Shown: positions 23,360 to 36,070, counted from the first letter of the stretch. The stretch: 64,000 bases of DNA from Flabesymbios commensalis (GCA_964017125.1 OZ024913.1:248001-312000); one strand, 5' to 3'. Numbers and translations: made by a program. The notes: a model not told the origin generated them from the letters alone.

Positions 23360-24689
23360 TAGGCCTACAGATAGCCTTATGTAGTCTATAGCAGTAGGAT
23401 AAGACCCACAGTTAGGCCAGCTTTTTATATTAAAACCCACCAGCAGAGATACTTTGTTTTGAAGGGGGGTGCCAGGTTACACCTGCTCCACGGGCAGGTC
23501 TAGGTCACAGAGGTTAAGTCCGCTCCCCATGAATCATCTCCCCGTGGACCCTTTGGACTCCTAGGGCTATCTACTTGTAGTTTCCCCCCTCGGACCTTCC
23601 CCATACAGTGGGAATATGTATTCCAGAAGGGTGGGAGTATGAATATTGGTTTCAGAGGGTTAATGGATTTTCATTATGTATATATAATTCGTTTATCAGT
23701 CAATAGGCTAATCAGATGATCTGCAGTTATTATATTTTAGTGTATTAATAGGACACAGAATGTAAAATAAAAGGATACTTTTTTAGATCAAATAAACGTG
23801 ATGTCAACTGTTTTTGAAATGAAAAAAGAAACATAGATGATTTATAATACTTATAGTGTCAAAATATAAATTCACAAAGTGTTATTTCATGTCAATGGTG
23901 TACAGGCAGGCGTTAGTGTGACTACCATAGTATTATTTATTATTAAATATCAATACAATTTAAAATATATTTTTGATCAAGAGCATGCACTAGCAATAAC
24001 AAACACGCCTGAACATAATATTTATGTTGTGTGTATTTGTATGTGACTGTGAGTTTGGTGATTCAATGGTTAACACTCATGAAGACATCAGCATAGAGCA
24101 ACGAGGTTACCCATATAACCAGGGGTACACTGCCCCACACCCCTCCCAAGAGAACCAGAGCTATGCTGATGCAGCACTATGTGATTTTTTTAAACCAAAT
24201 ATTATCTTAAAAACAGATTTTTTGTTATAATCTTTTTGGTAGAATTTTTCCTTTTTACACTAATTTTTTACTGGTGTGGTTTTTTTTACTCAAATATTAT
24301 CTTAAAATTAAATTTTGGTTATAATATTTTTGTTTTTGAAGTTATAATGACAACAGTTTCTATTTGAACTATTCTTAAGAACACTTTCTCACAATTGCGT
24401 TTGCTTTAGCATATATTCGATTACTTTCTTAGCAACATTCAGTACCATCAGCTCTAAGCCCGGGGGGGGGGGGGGGAGAGCCAAGTCTGACTGCTACATA
24501 TCAAATTTCACTTCCGCGTTATCCTAATGGGTACAAATCATGTGTTATACCTACCAATATATGGATAATGCTGAGTCAACGTCCGATCACTGGCAGCTGT
24601 GAATTACGACTGCACAATGAATGAAATCCTAAATTATATATGATATAGAAATTCATTCTACTTAAAAAATGATGTCAAATATCAGGCAG
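23360..24689. other. Non-coding; G15 run at 24462-24476
   Basis: 23460-23620 is a GC-rich patch of unknown nature (ggcaggtctaggtcacagag). 23640-24450 is AT-rich. The uninterrupted G15 run at 24462 is a G-quadruplex candidate and a likely assembly weak point. No gene seen. Confidence 0.45.
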
Positions 24690-24790
24690 TATGCTGATGT
24701 CAAATAATTTTAACGTATTTTTACATCTTGATGTAGTTATACAATACTTTTTAGCATACATACAGCTATTATCCATCAGATACAGAGTTG
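24690..24790 (+). repeat. Dispersed fragment of the 35.4-36.1 kb repeat
   Basis: The words acgtatttttacatcttgat, gtagttatacaatacttttt and acagctattatccatcag match the unit found at 35690-35800, so one unit is present here 11 kb from the array. Confidence 0.75.
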
Positions 24791-27483
24791 ATCGCATATT
24801 GGTAGAATGTTCACCCAATGTCTACGTGGGCAGAGGGACAAATCATTTATTACACGTACCGGGGAGTAACCCAGATGTTTCTCAGTGATGATGTAGGCAA
24901 AGCAGAGCAGAGTGATACACACACACACTATGCTATACACACACAGATGACGTGTGCCGCAAGAGACGCTGAATTAATGATGGCCCACTGTCTGCGACAC
25001 TGGCCCGCTAAACTACATCACAGATTGCTCCACTTAACCCTTGTCTCGCTAGGTATGTATATATACGTTTCGAACTTTTAGATCAATGGAAAGTCCCAAC
25101 ACAGAATTTGTACACAAATACATTAACAGCGTTGGCTATGTCTATTGCGAGTGTTGTTTGTTGGGATATTTTGGCGTATACAATAATATACTCTCAGAAA
25201 ACATTATCACTGTTTTGAACAAATTTGAACACTAATTGAATATATACTAAAGCACACACAATTTAAAATGTAAAATCCATACATTTAATAGTCAAACAAC
25301 CTGAATTAATGAGAAGCACACGGAATACTGAACAAAACCATTGGAAAAATGACCCAAATAAAACCAAAAACTCGGAAAGAAACAAAATTAACTTGGACCA
25401 CAGGCGACATCACTGACACTCCTACCATCACGCCTCACCAATCGCGCTATTTAATAATAGCAGGTAGGTGCGCAACACAGAGATAGATAGACCTCCTTAC
25501 AAATAGATTGGTTGTGTGAATTAACTAATAATAACTTAGTTGATCAGTTGAAATTCGTTTCGTTTTTTCACATTCAGAACCCTGATGTAGGCCTAGCCCT
25601 AGACAATAATTGTATTCCTTTTGTAGTTCTGAGTTCATCACTAGGTGGCTGTGAGGTTTTTTCTAGTCTGGGATTTCCAGGCTAAGCGATTGATTGAATG
25701 AAACAGTTCCTAAACTATATTTATTGATATTAAACATATCTTAACAAAAGAAAAGTGAAGACTGTTATATCAAAAAACTATAGTGTACCTCAAATAAAAA
25801 AAAAAAAAAAAAAGAAAAAAAAAAGAAGTTTATTAGACAGACAGATAAAGGTCCTAAGAGATGGGCAATAATATAGTGCTTAATTGTTTTTTGTTTGTTT
25901 GAGATAGCTAGCCCTGAATGATGCTGTACGGGCCTTTCGACATTGTCGATCCCTCACCAAATGAATTCAAGATAACTCGAGGCGTAGTGCATTGGCAGTA
26001 CATCGTACTCCAATGGGTCTTGTAGTTAAACAAACTATTTAATTGTGTTGGTCAATGCTGGATCAACGTCAGAATACATGCACACAAAAAACAGCTGATC
26101 CGCAGGGAATAACACAGTCCATGTTCTTAACTCCTGTAGGGCAGTGGCATCTCATTAATTTCAACATCATCAAGAGGTTATCATGACCAAGTTTAGAATA
26201 TATGTACACAAAGGTGGTCTGAAACACCAGTCATTTAATTCATTTTTGTTGACATAGTTAACGTCCATGTTCTGTAATGAGCTTCTGTGTCATCCAATTG
26301 TTTAACTGAAGGTGCATTACAAGGTGATTGGTTTACAAAACACAGCAAGGAATGATTTACTCACATGATCATGTAGTTTATAACAGTTCATACATGGTAT
26401 TGGATATATAAATAATTAATGAGTGTATTTAACATACCAAACTCATGGAGACGTATCTATTTTATGTCTCTATTTGGTCCTGTACATATTTCCAGCATCA
26501 GAGGTTTGATTAATTTATACTAAACCAAGGCTAAACAGTTACTACAGCACAAATAGAAACAACATTCTTGTTATTTCTACTTTTATCTATTTAAATATCA
26601 TCCAGGAGCGAGATACACACTGAATATTCTAGGCCAGTATGACGTCCAATACCTAATACCAGTCAGATGTCTACAATTCTTACTTGCATTAAACCATGTC
26701 CGGAGAGTAAAAAAGAAAACATGATGCACATAGCCAACGTTCCACCTCATGCTGGGTCAACACAACATGTGTCATCGGTCTCACAAACAATTTTTAACCA
26801 TACAGACAGTGTGGTGTCCCTAATAGGCATAGGTATGATATATCTGTAATATGATACACAATAGCTACTGATCAGACTCTGATGTCAAATACTAGTCAAT
26901 CAAACCCTTACTATTGTAAACAAGAATGGTTTAAAATAACAACGGCAATATATATAGTGCTAAGAACTGATACTTATCAGCTTATAATGCAGGCAGAGTA
27001 TGCGATGGCCGAGAATACCTGGCTGGTCGTCACAACAGGTCACACACGTGTCTGGCGCACACCCGTGACGGCCAGCGCTAACACAATAGAGATGAGGACA
27101 CTAGGTAAAGATGTGTCCTGCTGCTCGGTCAAACGTATTCTGACGTACAAATGTCATGCTGGTAACCTCTGGTAACCTCTGGTAACCTCTGGTCATGTGA
27201 TCCAGCGACCAGGGACTGTAACCACTGCGAGGGTCTCGATGGACAAAATCACCCAGGCTTACACTATCATAGACGATTCATTAAATCCGTTTTTTATTGT
27301 AAAACCACACTGTGTGTATAGATATACACTTCCATGTATACAAACAATAAACACACCGCTCATACAGTTATATTCAACTATTAAGCGTCATATAAACCAC
27401 ACCCTTCCATTATTTATCATACATATCACTGACTAGCATAATGATGTCGTATAAACTTAGCTATTATTTAGACATGTAGTATC
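24791..27483. other. Non-coding stretch with simple repeats
   Basis: An interrupted A-run lies at 25795-25828 and three tandem copies of ggtaacctct at 27161-27190. Isolated MITE words are at 26050 and 26750. Open stretches of up to about 97 codons (24818-25081, 26882-27175) have no recognisable motif or splice context and are probably chance. Confidence 0.45.
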
Positions 27484-27745
27484 ATATCGTCACCCTGATA
27501 TTATACTGTCGTATCTACAGTTTTCATTATTCCGAGATAATCGAAAAAAACCTAATTATAAAAAAAGTAGTAATATTTCAGCCTTGTCTTAAAAAACCTT
27601 TGTAGATATAAGAAATAGACGTCTGTTCAATGTGAAGAAAATGCAACCAGACCCTAGCGTTGCATAGCAAAAAGCATTTAAAAAAGATACGACCTTATAA
27701 TATTATAAAATATGGCCAGTGTATGATATTACATAATATTACATA

Positions 27746-28334
27746 GTTGTATGCGCACATACGACAGTGTAATATATAAGTAGGATTTTTTTCAGAACTA
27801 ATTGATTTCACGTTTTAATAACTTTCCAGTAATGTTTAACTGCAAAACAGACATTAAAATTGTATATTGTACAAAAAGTGGTTAAACGATGTATGTACCA
27901 CATACGACTGTATAATGTTGACAAAAATGTCAAATGTGTGAAAATATCAGTATTATAGAGTTGTATCTGCAGAAACAACTTCTTGAATCAAAATTGTGAA
28001 ATGACTCAAAATGTTTTACGTAATACACTATTATAAACAATTCATAAGTTTATATTGTTTTTCGCCTTAATTCGTCATAAATTTTTTTCTAAAATTTGAC
28101 AGTTGTATGTGGCAGATACAACGCTGTAGAATAAAAAAATAAAGGTAAAATTACAAAATTAAAATACTACATAGTTGTATGTGCAGAAACAACTATAGGA
28201 ATTAGAGCATCCAATTTAAAAAAAAAAAATCCAAATAAGTGACAATCCCATCAGAATAAATTTAAGAAAAACATGGTGAAAATTACAAATGTTTTGTTAT
28301 TTAAAATTACACTGTTGTAAGTGGCACATACGAC
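27746..28334. repeat. Left subterminal cluster of a 20-bp palindromic motif
   Basis: Copies at about 27746-27765 (gttgtatgcgcacatacgac), 27889-27908, 27960-27979, 28102-28122 (gttgtatgtggcagatacaa), 28174-28193 and 28314-28334. Consensus gtYgtatgtg, two centre bases, then the mirror half. A half-site lies in the TIR itself (cgtatct at 27510-27516). Most copies are followed or preceded by a tataat-like word. Confidence 0.8.
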
Positions 28335-30555
28335 CTTGTAATATATAGCTTGCATTAAGATTGTGTTGTATCTTAGCAGAAATACAATAATGAATAACGT
28401 TTTCTATCTAATGTGTTTTTCAAACCTATGCAAAATCTGCTCGAGTATGTGATTGTTCTTATTATAATTATGCAGGTGACATTGTCAACAATGTTAAGCA
28501 TGAATGTCACTTGTTAGGTTAACATACAATTTATTCTGATTTTATATCGGTTTATAATTGTCATTTCGCAATTCATATTATGGTTTGTTTTTATTCAATT
28601 ACTAAAGTTACTTGACATTTTACATGTTTTACAGAACATTCAACGAAATATTAACTGAAATTAACACTTAGGCTCTTACATAAGTATCTAAATCAATAAT
28701 GTAACAACAAAAAATTCCTAACAAGGGTCACTGAAAATCTAATGCGTTTAACTACATGAACTAAGCGTAAAAAAACAACAGTTCTAAAAAATATTACAAG
28801 AACATATTTTTCTAAAATAACAATACAGAGAATTGTCTCTTTCGTGTGAAAGTCAGTTAGCGCAGCGATTCAGCAAATAACCCTGTTCAACTCTATATAG
28901 TCAGCATAATGATGAAGCCTACTCACAAATCAACTAACAATTAGCATGATACTGTAATTAAATAGCTAATGTCAGCTTAGAAATTTTAAATTACTTCTTA
29001 TTGGAGTAAATTATTTTATAAGACACATTCGAAGCCAGTTTAAAGGATCTGACTCATTACGAATAAACATGACTGTGTGGTCTGGGGCAATTCACAGACA
29101 CGCATAACATTGCTCAAGTATATACATGTGTCTGCCTTTCTTCCCAATGGTGCTGTGGATAAATCGTTTTTCATTTTGTTTGTGTGTCCACATTCGAGAA
29201 CGCAGTGTACAATCTTATCCATTTTAAATCGGTGCATTGCAGCAGTTATCGGATAAAAAATACACCCTATTTTTCTCTTTACCAGACTGTTTCTGTAATT
29301 ATTGAATCACACAACTTGCTTTTTTACTCTCTCTGTGTAATTGCTTCATGCTACATAAACCAGTGTACATCAATAGTGTCAAAATCATAAACACTTGGAA
29401 TGTAAGTTTCCAGCTTCCTTCTATGATAGTATAGAGATGATGGCTGTCCATGAGGGCTGTTGATGACATGTTGTTAGCCAAAACAACCGACAACCACATT
29501 AGAATATTGCTTAGCTTTAGTTTCGCAATGTGTTTTTTTGCCGAGCAAGTATTTTATTTATCAGATCACCATTGTTTAATTTAAAATTAATGTTGGATGA
29601 AAAATAATTTTTAATAAGTTATAGGATGAGCCCCCACACCCCAGACAAATTAGCTTGACAATGTTGATTTCACTATAAGCAGGCAGGGTTTTTGACCACA
29701 GAAAACAGAAATATAGATCTATTGACAATGTATAAGGAGCTGAATCTAAGGTAAAGAATTATGTGTTCCATCTGATATAGATATTTTTGGTAGAAATAAA
29801 TACGTCGCTGACTGTGTGAGTATGATTAAACACTGGCAGTGACGTAGCTAGGAGTAACATAATGTGGAAGCACACTGATGGATTGATAGAGTTTAGGCGT
29901 TACGAGGCAACTCTACTGCCATCAATTCATGGTGTTCTGAAGCACTGAACTATTTTAAGATCGGTGCGAATCGAACGGGCAACTAGTTTCGTGCTGATTA
30001 TAGACAGGGGCACAGCATTTCATAAAAATGTCGTTGAGCCCTGAATAGTCACTGCCCCCTCCTTTTTTCTATTGTTTCCAGTCGGGATTATCTAGCCGAA
30101 AAACGAGTGGACTAAATTTCATCATGCATTATTAAACGTCTACCAGTAATTATTTTTTAATAATGTAGAGTGCATCTGAGGTCAACTCAGAAACACTAGC
30201 AAACATTATGTCGCGGCCTCCGTCTGTGACGGTGTAGTATACCCATTGTCTCTGCAGGTTGGGTTGGATACCCCTCTTCATATAGTAAAAATTACCTTCA
30301 CACAACGTTGTATAAATTATGGGCCAACGGTGTAAACATTAAACCAACAATTAATTTCAGAGCGTTCACACATAGTTGTCCTTATAATTATACGCATTTC
30401 ATATAATATATAATTATAGTCATTTCAAGTAGTAGTAGTAAATCATTGCTTTACGTCACTTTTCGGCACAAAAGGTCATACGTCATTTCAAATAGTTATA
30501 ATATATAATCACAGCCTACATTGTAAGTCATTTAAAATATTTTAGAGAATAAAAT

Positions 30556-30664
30556 CCAGTGAACAGGAGCCGTTGGCACAAAGTTTGTTTGAATGTTGGG
30601 CCAACGTCGCAGACAGTGGACCAACATTCAAACAACATTGGGTCAATGTATCTTGTCTGCTGGG
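30556..30664. mobile_element. Palindromic MITE (cccagcaaacac family)
   Basis: Core gtttgaatgttgggccaacg, tcgcagacagtgg, ccaacattcaaacaacattg. Right terminus cttgtctgctggg; left terminus altered (ccagtgaacagg). Confidence 0.8.
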
Positions 30665-30705
30665 AAAAAACAGAAAATATCATGTGTAATACTATTTATG
30701 TTATG

Positions 30706-30813
30706 ACCCAACAAACACGATACGTTGAGCCAATGCTGCTTTAATGTTGGCCCATTGTCTGCGACGCTTGCCCAACAATAAAACAACATTGGCTCAACAT
30801 ATCGTGTTTGTTG
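30706..30813. mobile_element. Palindromic MITE, well-preserved copy
   Basis: Starts acccaacaaacacgatacgt and ends atatcgtgtttgttg. The outer 13 bp pair exactly and the inner gttgagccaatgctg pairs with attggctcaac. It sits only 41 bp from the previous copy. Confidence 0.85.
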
Positions 30814-30961
30814 CAAATCACCCATTAAAAGTATTACAAAAATATATATTTTTTAATAATAGGACAATAATTTATAAAGGAAGAATTACAAATAACCACT
30901 GATAACATGACATTCAAAAATAATTTCTGAATTCTTATAATCTTCGCTTAGATCTACATAA

Positions 30962-31045
30962 AATTCGTCGCCTCGGAGCTAAAGGATCCTATATCCCACT
31001 TTAACGAGTGTCAGATAGGATCCTTTAGCTCCGTGGCGACGAATT
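30962..31045. repeat. 84-bp hairpin with 31-bp arms
   Basis: Arms 30962-30992 and 31015-31045 pair at 30 of 31 positions (arm starts aattcgtcgcctcggagcta) around a 22-base loop. This is a very small MITE, or an inverted duplication capable of forming a precursor-like RNA hairpin. No target duplication is obvious. Confidence 0.9.
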
Positions 31046-32214
31046 GTTAATCTTCAAGATCATAATCACTTATACTAGATATCATTTTTCTTTTTATATT
31101 GGTTATCCTCCCTTTAAATGCATTTGAAAATTATTTCAGTAGACATTTCTGGAACAATTTCACTGCCCATTGTCTGACACTCAGCTGTAATTAAATTTAT
31201 TCGTGTCAGAGGCTGTTATTGTGGGTCTACATGTGGAAATTTAAAATAAAAGCCTATGCTCATCCATTATACAATAAATAAATTCTTAAAAAGGAAATAT
31301 ATATTACTTATCTTTTTTTTCAAAACTTGAGAGTCTCCTCAGAAATAAATTCGCTGTCACCCGGGTATATAAATAATGGTAAATGAGAAATATTCTTCAT
31401 TTCGTTCTTATTTTCTGCAACGACAAGTGCTAGGGAGACGCTGTCCATTGTAAAAGACCTCCGTACTGCGGATTTTGATTGTGGTGTGTCATAATTATGA
31501 AACATCAATTTTACTTTGGAACAATGTTGTTTCAAGAATGGGTCAACTATTATGTTATTGACCAAGTTGAAAACAGCGTTGATATCATTTATTAACTTGT
31601 TTTCTAAAATAGTATGAAAAAAATGTCTATTGTTTATTGTCTACTGTCTTAGTGGCGCCAGACACCAGCCGTAAATGGGTGGGGTGTTGGTAGAGGGGGT
31701 TTCTTAGAATCGTGGGGAGAGTGACTATATCCGATAATGAGTTCAGCAGCTCGACATTATGATAAATATATAGACCTCGGGCTGTGCCCTCGGTCTTTAT
31801 TTCGCATACTGTCGACTGCTTCACCCATTATCTAATATATAAAAGCCAAATTATGACACAAAAAATAAATCAGAGGACGTTCTTAGATTAAATGGACATA
31901 TGCTTTGTGGGAGGTATATATTGAGTGGCGGGAAATAACGATTTTGTGAGGGTGAGCGTACAACGAAGGAAGAACCTTATTGTATTATAGTACAGAGTTT
32001 GTGCGTTTCTACCCCCTTTGAATGTTCTCTTTCTATATTAATTTCCCCTTTTTTGATGAAATAAAATGTTCAATTTGACAAGCGAGGTCTACAGCTGTTG
32101 AAGTTGTTGCAGTTGTTATTTAAAGTAAGGCCTGTAGGGTTAAATCATGCAGAATAGGGTGTTACTAGTTAAGAAAAAGATCCGAAGTCCAAGAGAGATT
32201 CAGCAAACAAGATA

Positions 32215-33478
32215 CAGTAGTCCCCCTCTGATACGACTTTCATACTGCCAGAGAACCAAAGTCGCATCCAAGGGGTAGTCGTATCTGAGAGGGGTGAAAA
32301 AACGTGAAATGGGCCGAATTTGATGTTTAAGACAGCCCTTTTAAACACCTCCATTTTCGTTGTGACACGATCAGCGCAATTGACAGTCTGTGTTAATTGC
32401 CTGTTCTAACCGAAACACGTAATTCAGAAGTACTGGAAGTGGCTTGTGTTTTCATAAGCATTGCGGCAGTGTTTTTTTTACATTTCAATATAGGCCTATG
32501 CTTTACAGTACAAAACATGTGACACTGACTGTGACGGCTACTTTCAATTGATGTCAACGTCAAAAGTTAAGACTACAGGTTGAATACTGAGTCATAGTGT
32601 TCCATTGTGGCCCAGCATTAAAACAATGTACCCTATTATCCCTAATAAACGTACCAGGTAGGGAGACACAGTTGGGTCTTGTTTATTATATATGTGCATC
32701 GATATGTGATCAATATTACATTACCAAATAAAAATTTGAAAACAAATGTTATAGATGATGCCAGGATGTAGACTGTAATTCTCATTGAAATATTCAATGG
32801 CAAACAGGCGAGGCAGGCGCCTTTTATATTGACTAAGATGTGAAGTTAAACAGACAATACCGACAACCGCAATACTAGCACAGATATCATCTTCACGTGT
32901 ATACACTCTCGTAATGCACTTGGTTGTGAATATGGTCTGCTCGAGACGTTGGTGCAGTGTTGTTCTAATGCTGGGCCATCGTCGTCAATGGCGGCATCGG
33001 TTTGGCGTCTCGTGGCGGCGTACCGCGCTCACGTCTATTCCCCATGATGATGACTGTTAGACCTGCCTCATTTTCCAAATCAATAACTTCGAGAGTTTAG
33101 GAGCTATCATTATCTAATTTATATCATTATTATTATATCAATATCATTATTTTCAGCGTTGAATAAGCTTTATGGTGATATTTATTACATGTCCGTGCGA
33201 CCATAATTGAAAAATCGACGGTATGTACACACAAGCAATAGCTTCAGACCGGCAGCTCATGCCAGGCTGACAGTGCCACTGAACAGCTAATTTTAAAAAG
33301 TCGTATCTTTAGAGGGAGGTCGCTAGGTAGTGCCATGATTTGAAGGTCGCATATCGTAGGAGAGGGGAAATCGCATTTTAGGGGTGCTTAACAGTGTAAA
33401 GCACGTTGGTGCTCAGAAAAAAAGTCGCATAGTAGGAGAAGTCAGATCTGAAGGGGGTCGCATCTGGAGGGAGTACTG
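32215..33478. mobile_element. TA-flanked DNA element, CAGTA ends (Tc1/mariner/pogo-like)
   Basis: The left end cagtagtccccctctgatac at 32215 and the right end, whose reverse complement is cagtactccctccagatgcg, finish at 33478. Each is flanked by TA. The ends run on with repeated gtcgcat/gtcgtatc words (32232-32295, 33298-33470). TA targets and CAGT-beginning TIRs are typical of the IS630-Tc1-mariner group. No transposase frame remains, so it is a non-autonomous or decayed copy. It lies inside the 6.7-kb element. Confidence 0.75.
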
Positions 33479-33799
33479 TACAACAAAACATAATACAATT
33501 TTCAGTGCACACGCATGTTCAGTGCCTCATGATTTAGCTAAGTATATATATCACAGAAAAAAAATGTTTTGTCTCATTTAATAACAGAATAAGTGAGTCA
33601 AGTGAGGTTGCATCAATTTAAAGGCGAAAAAAATAGCTGACTATACAAAATGGCCTTTGATCGTCTGAGAATCTATATATTTGTGTTTTGTGGTTATTTT
33701 GAAACTGAAGTCAAATTAACATGACTGTCCTGTGAACATTTGACTAGTCTAATTTGGCATGATTATTGTAGGTACAACAAATTCTAAACAAAACATTGC

Positions 33800-34075
33800 A
33801 ATTATAGAGTCGTATCTACCACATACATCAACTTCATTAAACAACAACATAGGAATGTTAAGAGAGCTGCTGATTCATTTTATTGCAGTTTTTATATAGT
33901 AATATTATCACAGCTGGTTTAAAACAGCGTTAGTGTAAAATTGCCCTATACTGACGTATCTACCAGATACAACACTATAAGATGTACATTTTTTCCAAAT
34001 TTGTTGTATGTGCGCATACGACTCTATAATATTTTACTTTTTTAAAGATTAGCAAATCACTTGCAGATACGACTA
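33800..34075. repeat. Right subterminal cluster of the 20-bp palindromic motif
   Basis: Copies at about 33809-33829, 33953-33973 (cgtatctaccagatacaac) and 34003-34022 (gttgtatgtgcgcatacgac), plus half-sites at 34066-34074 and in the TIR (agatacgac at 34194). The copy at 34003 is almost the exact reverse complement of the left-side copy at 27746. Confidence 0.8.
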
Positions 34076-34444
34076 TGTATTAGTGTGATTTGACCTACTT
34101 ATATCCGTAAGTGAAATTGAAAAATTTAATACAAGATGCGTAGGCCCCTAATAACTTCAAATCAGACATAAAAGCACTTTTGAAAAAAATGTTAGATACG
34201 ACAGTATAATATCACGGTGACGATATACAACTGTTTTCTTAACTCATGTATCACTTTATTACATATTTTCGTTTTTTAAGTAAATCAACTTATCTATAGG
34301 CCGTTAAAATGTGTATTCATTACTGTCAAAACCATGCACGGCTGTCATCACGTTTTGATTTGTTTGCTGTAATCAAGACAGCATCTGTTTGACAGCTCAG
34401 ATTAATCCGAGAGGTCAAACTGAAAAAAAGCATATTTATATATA

Positions 34445-34815
34445 AATGAAACGAGTTGTAAGCATTGACCCAGTGTTGAGCCAACGTCTTGTTCATAATG
34501 CGAACTAATAGCGTGGGCCCGGCATTGAACCAGCGCTGTGGTCCTATTTGCAGAACAGAGCGATCAGTAATTATTGGCGACGGGTCAAAGTACAGGTAGC
34601 ATAGCGGGTCTTTTGCACAATCGTTGGTGCGACGCTGGGCCAGCATCTGGAGATGGTGGACCAGCGTTGTACCAACACGGGACACCGAAGCATTGATGTG
34701 GGCTGTATTCAGATGGTACAATAATTGGGCCAACACTGTATTCTTGCTTGTTGTAGTTGGCGCGATGCCGATCCAGCATCCTAAGGTGGTGGACCGGCAT
34801 CGTGCCAATGCCTGG
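34445..34815. repeat. Decayed palindromic MITE copies
   Basis: Words such as gcattgacccagtgttgagc, gacgctgggccagcatctgg, gatggtggaccagcgttg and gatgccgatccagcatccta show at least two, probably three, overlapping relics. The 169-codon minus-strand open frame here follows from this repeat and I do not consider it a gene. Confidence 0.6.
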
Positions 34816-34935
34816 TTCAGATGGTAATGTGACATTTACTGATGAGAGGTGAAAGAGGGTATAAAGCCACTAGATTTGGGTGCGATTCTACTCTTTCACT
34901 TCTCACCTATCACAGTATTTATGACTTGGCTTAAG

Positions 34936-34973
34936 AGCGGTAACTGGTTACTGAGTCATGGCTAGTTACCGCT
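34936..34973 (+). other. Stem-loop followed by T5
   Basis: Agcggtaact (34936-34945) pairs perfectly with agttaccgct (34964-34973), followed at once by ttttt. As RNA this would be a 10-bp stem and a T-run of the Pol III stop type. There is no recognisable A/B box upstream, so it is reported only as structure. Confidence 0.6.
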
Positions 34974-34993
34974 TTTTGCCTGGTGATAGTGGA

Positions 34994-35071
34994 GACTCTC
35001 TCTGAGCGATGGTTGGCTTCGTGGATGACCATGTGAGTGGAAGCAGGCCATTAATTCGCTCAGAGAGAGTC
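34994..35071 (+). other. Stem-loop with 16-bp perfect stem
   Basis: Gactctctctgagcga (34994-35009) pairs with tcgctcagagagagtc (35056-35071) around a 46-base loop. It is the third stem-loop in a row (a weaker one spans about 34844-34910). The arrangement suggests a structured RNA or element end. Confidence 0.75.
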
Positions 35072-35349
35072 AACAAATTCTTGTAGCTTATAGTGTGAGG
35101 CTCAGGGATTTGGAGGCACTGCTTCAGTCAAACCCGGGTTGAGTGGGTCGTTTCTTCTCTTGTACATATTGTAAAACAGCTGTCTGTCTCTGTGTCTTAA
35201 TGAACGTGTATCCAGTTTCAAGTGTTGTGGACTCTTGACTTGCGTCTCTGCAGAACTCTGAAGTCATTGTGAGTCCCCATGACTTTTAACAATTACTACT
35301 GTTGTCGTCCAAACCAGCAAAACTGTACCTGGGCCGCAACACATATGCA

Positions 35350-36070
35350 TACATATAACAACCCATTTGTCTAAGTAATCAGGTAATTCACACAAGGTGA
35401 TGTATTTACACATTTTACAATCAATTGTGTGCACTTCTTAGCATATATTTGACTATTATACCCCAAGTATACCTACCTGAACATTGTATTCACTCATTAG
35501 GTTTACAAGTCCTAGTACATTAAACACACTTTCTCACATGTAATGCGATGTATTTTCACATCTTAAATGTGGTAATACAACACATTGAGCATACAATCAA
35601 CTATTATGCACCATATGTACGTATTTAACATTGTATGCATTACTTTTTTTACGAATACTGCTAACTTAAACACACTTGTACACAAATAACATCACATATA
35701 TCTAAATCAAACAAACATTTTAACATATTTTTACATCTTAAAGTAGTTATACAATACTTTTACCAAACATACAGATATTATTCATCACGTGTACGTATCT
35801 ACTGGTGTATTGACATTATTTATTTTTTTCAATTCCTAACATTTTAAACATACATACACAAATTACGACACAATGTGACAAAGTGATACATGCAATGCGA
35901 TGTATTCTAACAACTTTATGAACTTTATGTAATTATACAGCACTTTTTCATATATCCACCTGTTATACAACACATGTACGCATCTAACAATGTATTCTCT
36001 ACTTATTCTTTACGATTACAGCTAAACTAAGCAAATATAATAGCACATATGCCTAAGTAAAACAACCAAT
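35350..36070 (+). repeat. Degenerate tandem repeat, about 180-bp unit, four copies
   Basis: Units recur with gcgatgtattttcacatctt, gtagttatacaatactttta, a catacag/tattat middle, then atgtacgtatctaacattgt. Starts near 35390, 35545, 35720 and 35900. A detached fragment is at 24690-24790. Confidence 0.75.

Larger units (their letters stand above)
27484..34226. mobile_element. 6.7-kb element with 33-bp TIRs and palindromic subterminal motifs
   Basis: 27484-27516 (starting atatcgtcaccctgatatta) matches the reverse complement of 34194-34226 at 32 of 33 positions. Inside each end are clustered copies of a 20-bp palindromic motif (see the two cluster entries). No clear target duplication is seen. 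Between 28.4 and 33.8 kb I find no transposase. Open stretches on the minus strand at 31320-31565 and 31627-31824 match nothing I know. Later insertions sit inside: two palindromic MITEs, a hairpin at 30962 and a TA-flanked element at 32215-33478. The length is that of an autonomous DNA transposon, but it looks coding-dead or non-autonomous. Superfamily unknown. Confidence 0.65.
34820..35335 (+). mobile_element. Possible solo LTR (fossil), hairpin-rich
   Basis: A TATA-like ggtataaag at about 34859, a region of strong stem-loops, and a cytosine/thymine-rich 3' part with tgactcttgact-like words resemble a Ty3/Gypsy-type LTR. Tg and ca limits can be placed only roughly. No internal retroelement region is next to it. 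It could also be a promoter-like unique sequence; the assignment is weak. Confidence 0.2.

Noticed and set aside
29940-30010. tRNA-like B box (gttcgattc on the minus strand near 29970)
   Set aside because: The flanking bases do not form a T-arm and there is no A box or cloverleaf, so it is not a tRNA or a tRNA-headed SINE.
34326-34835. 169-codon minus-strand open frame
   Set aside because: Overlaps relics of the palindromic MITE, which also yield open frames on the other strand. No family resemblance.
34838-34856. Hammerhead-ribozyme-like core (ctgatgag followed by gaaa)
   Set aside because: The two core boxes are only five bases apart, leaving no room for helix II, and no cleavage-site strand pairs with the flanks.
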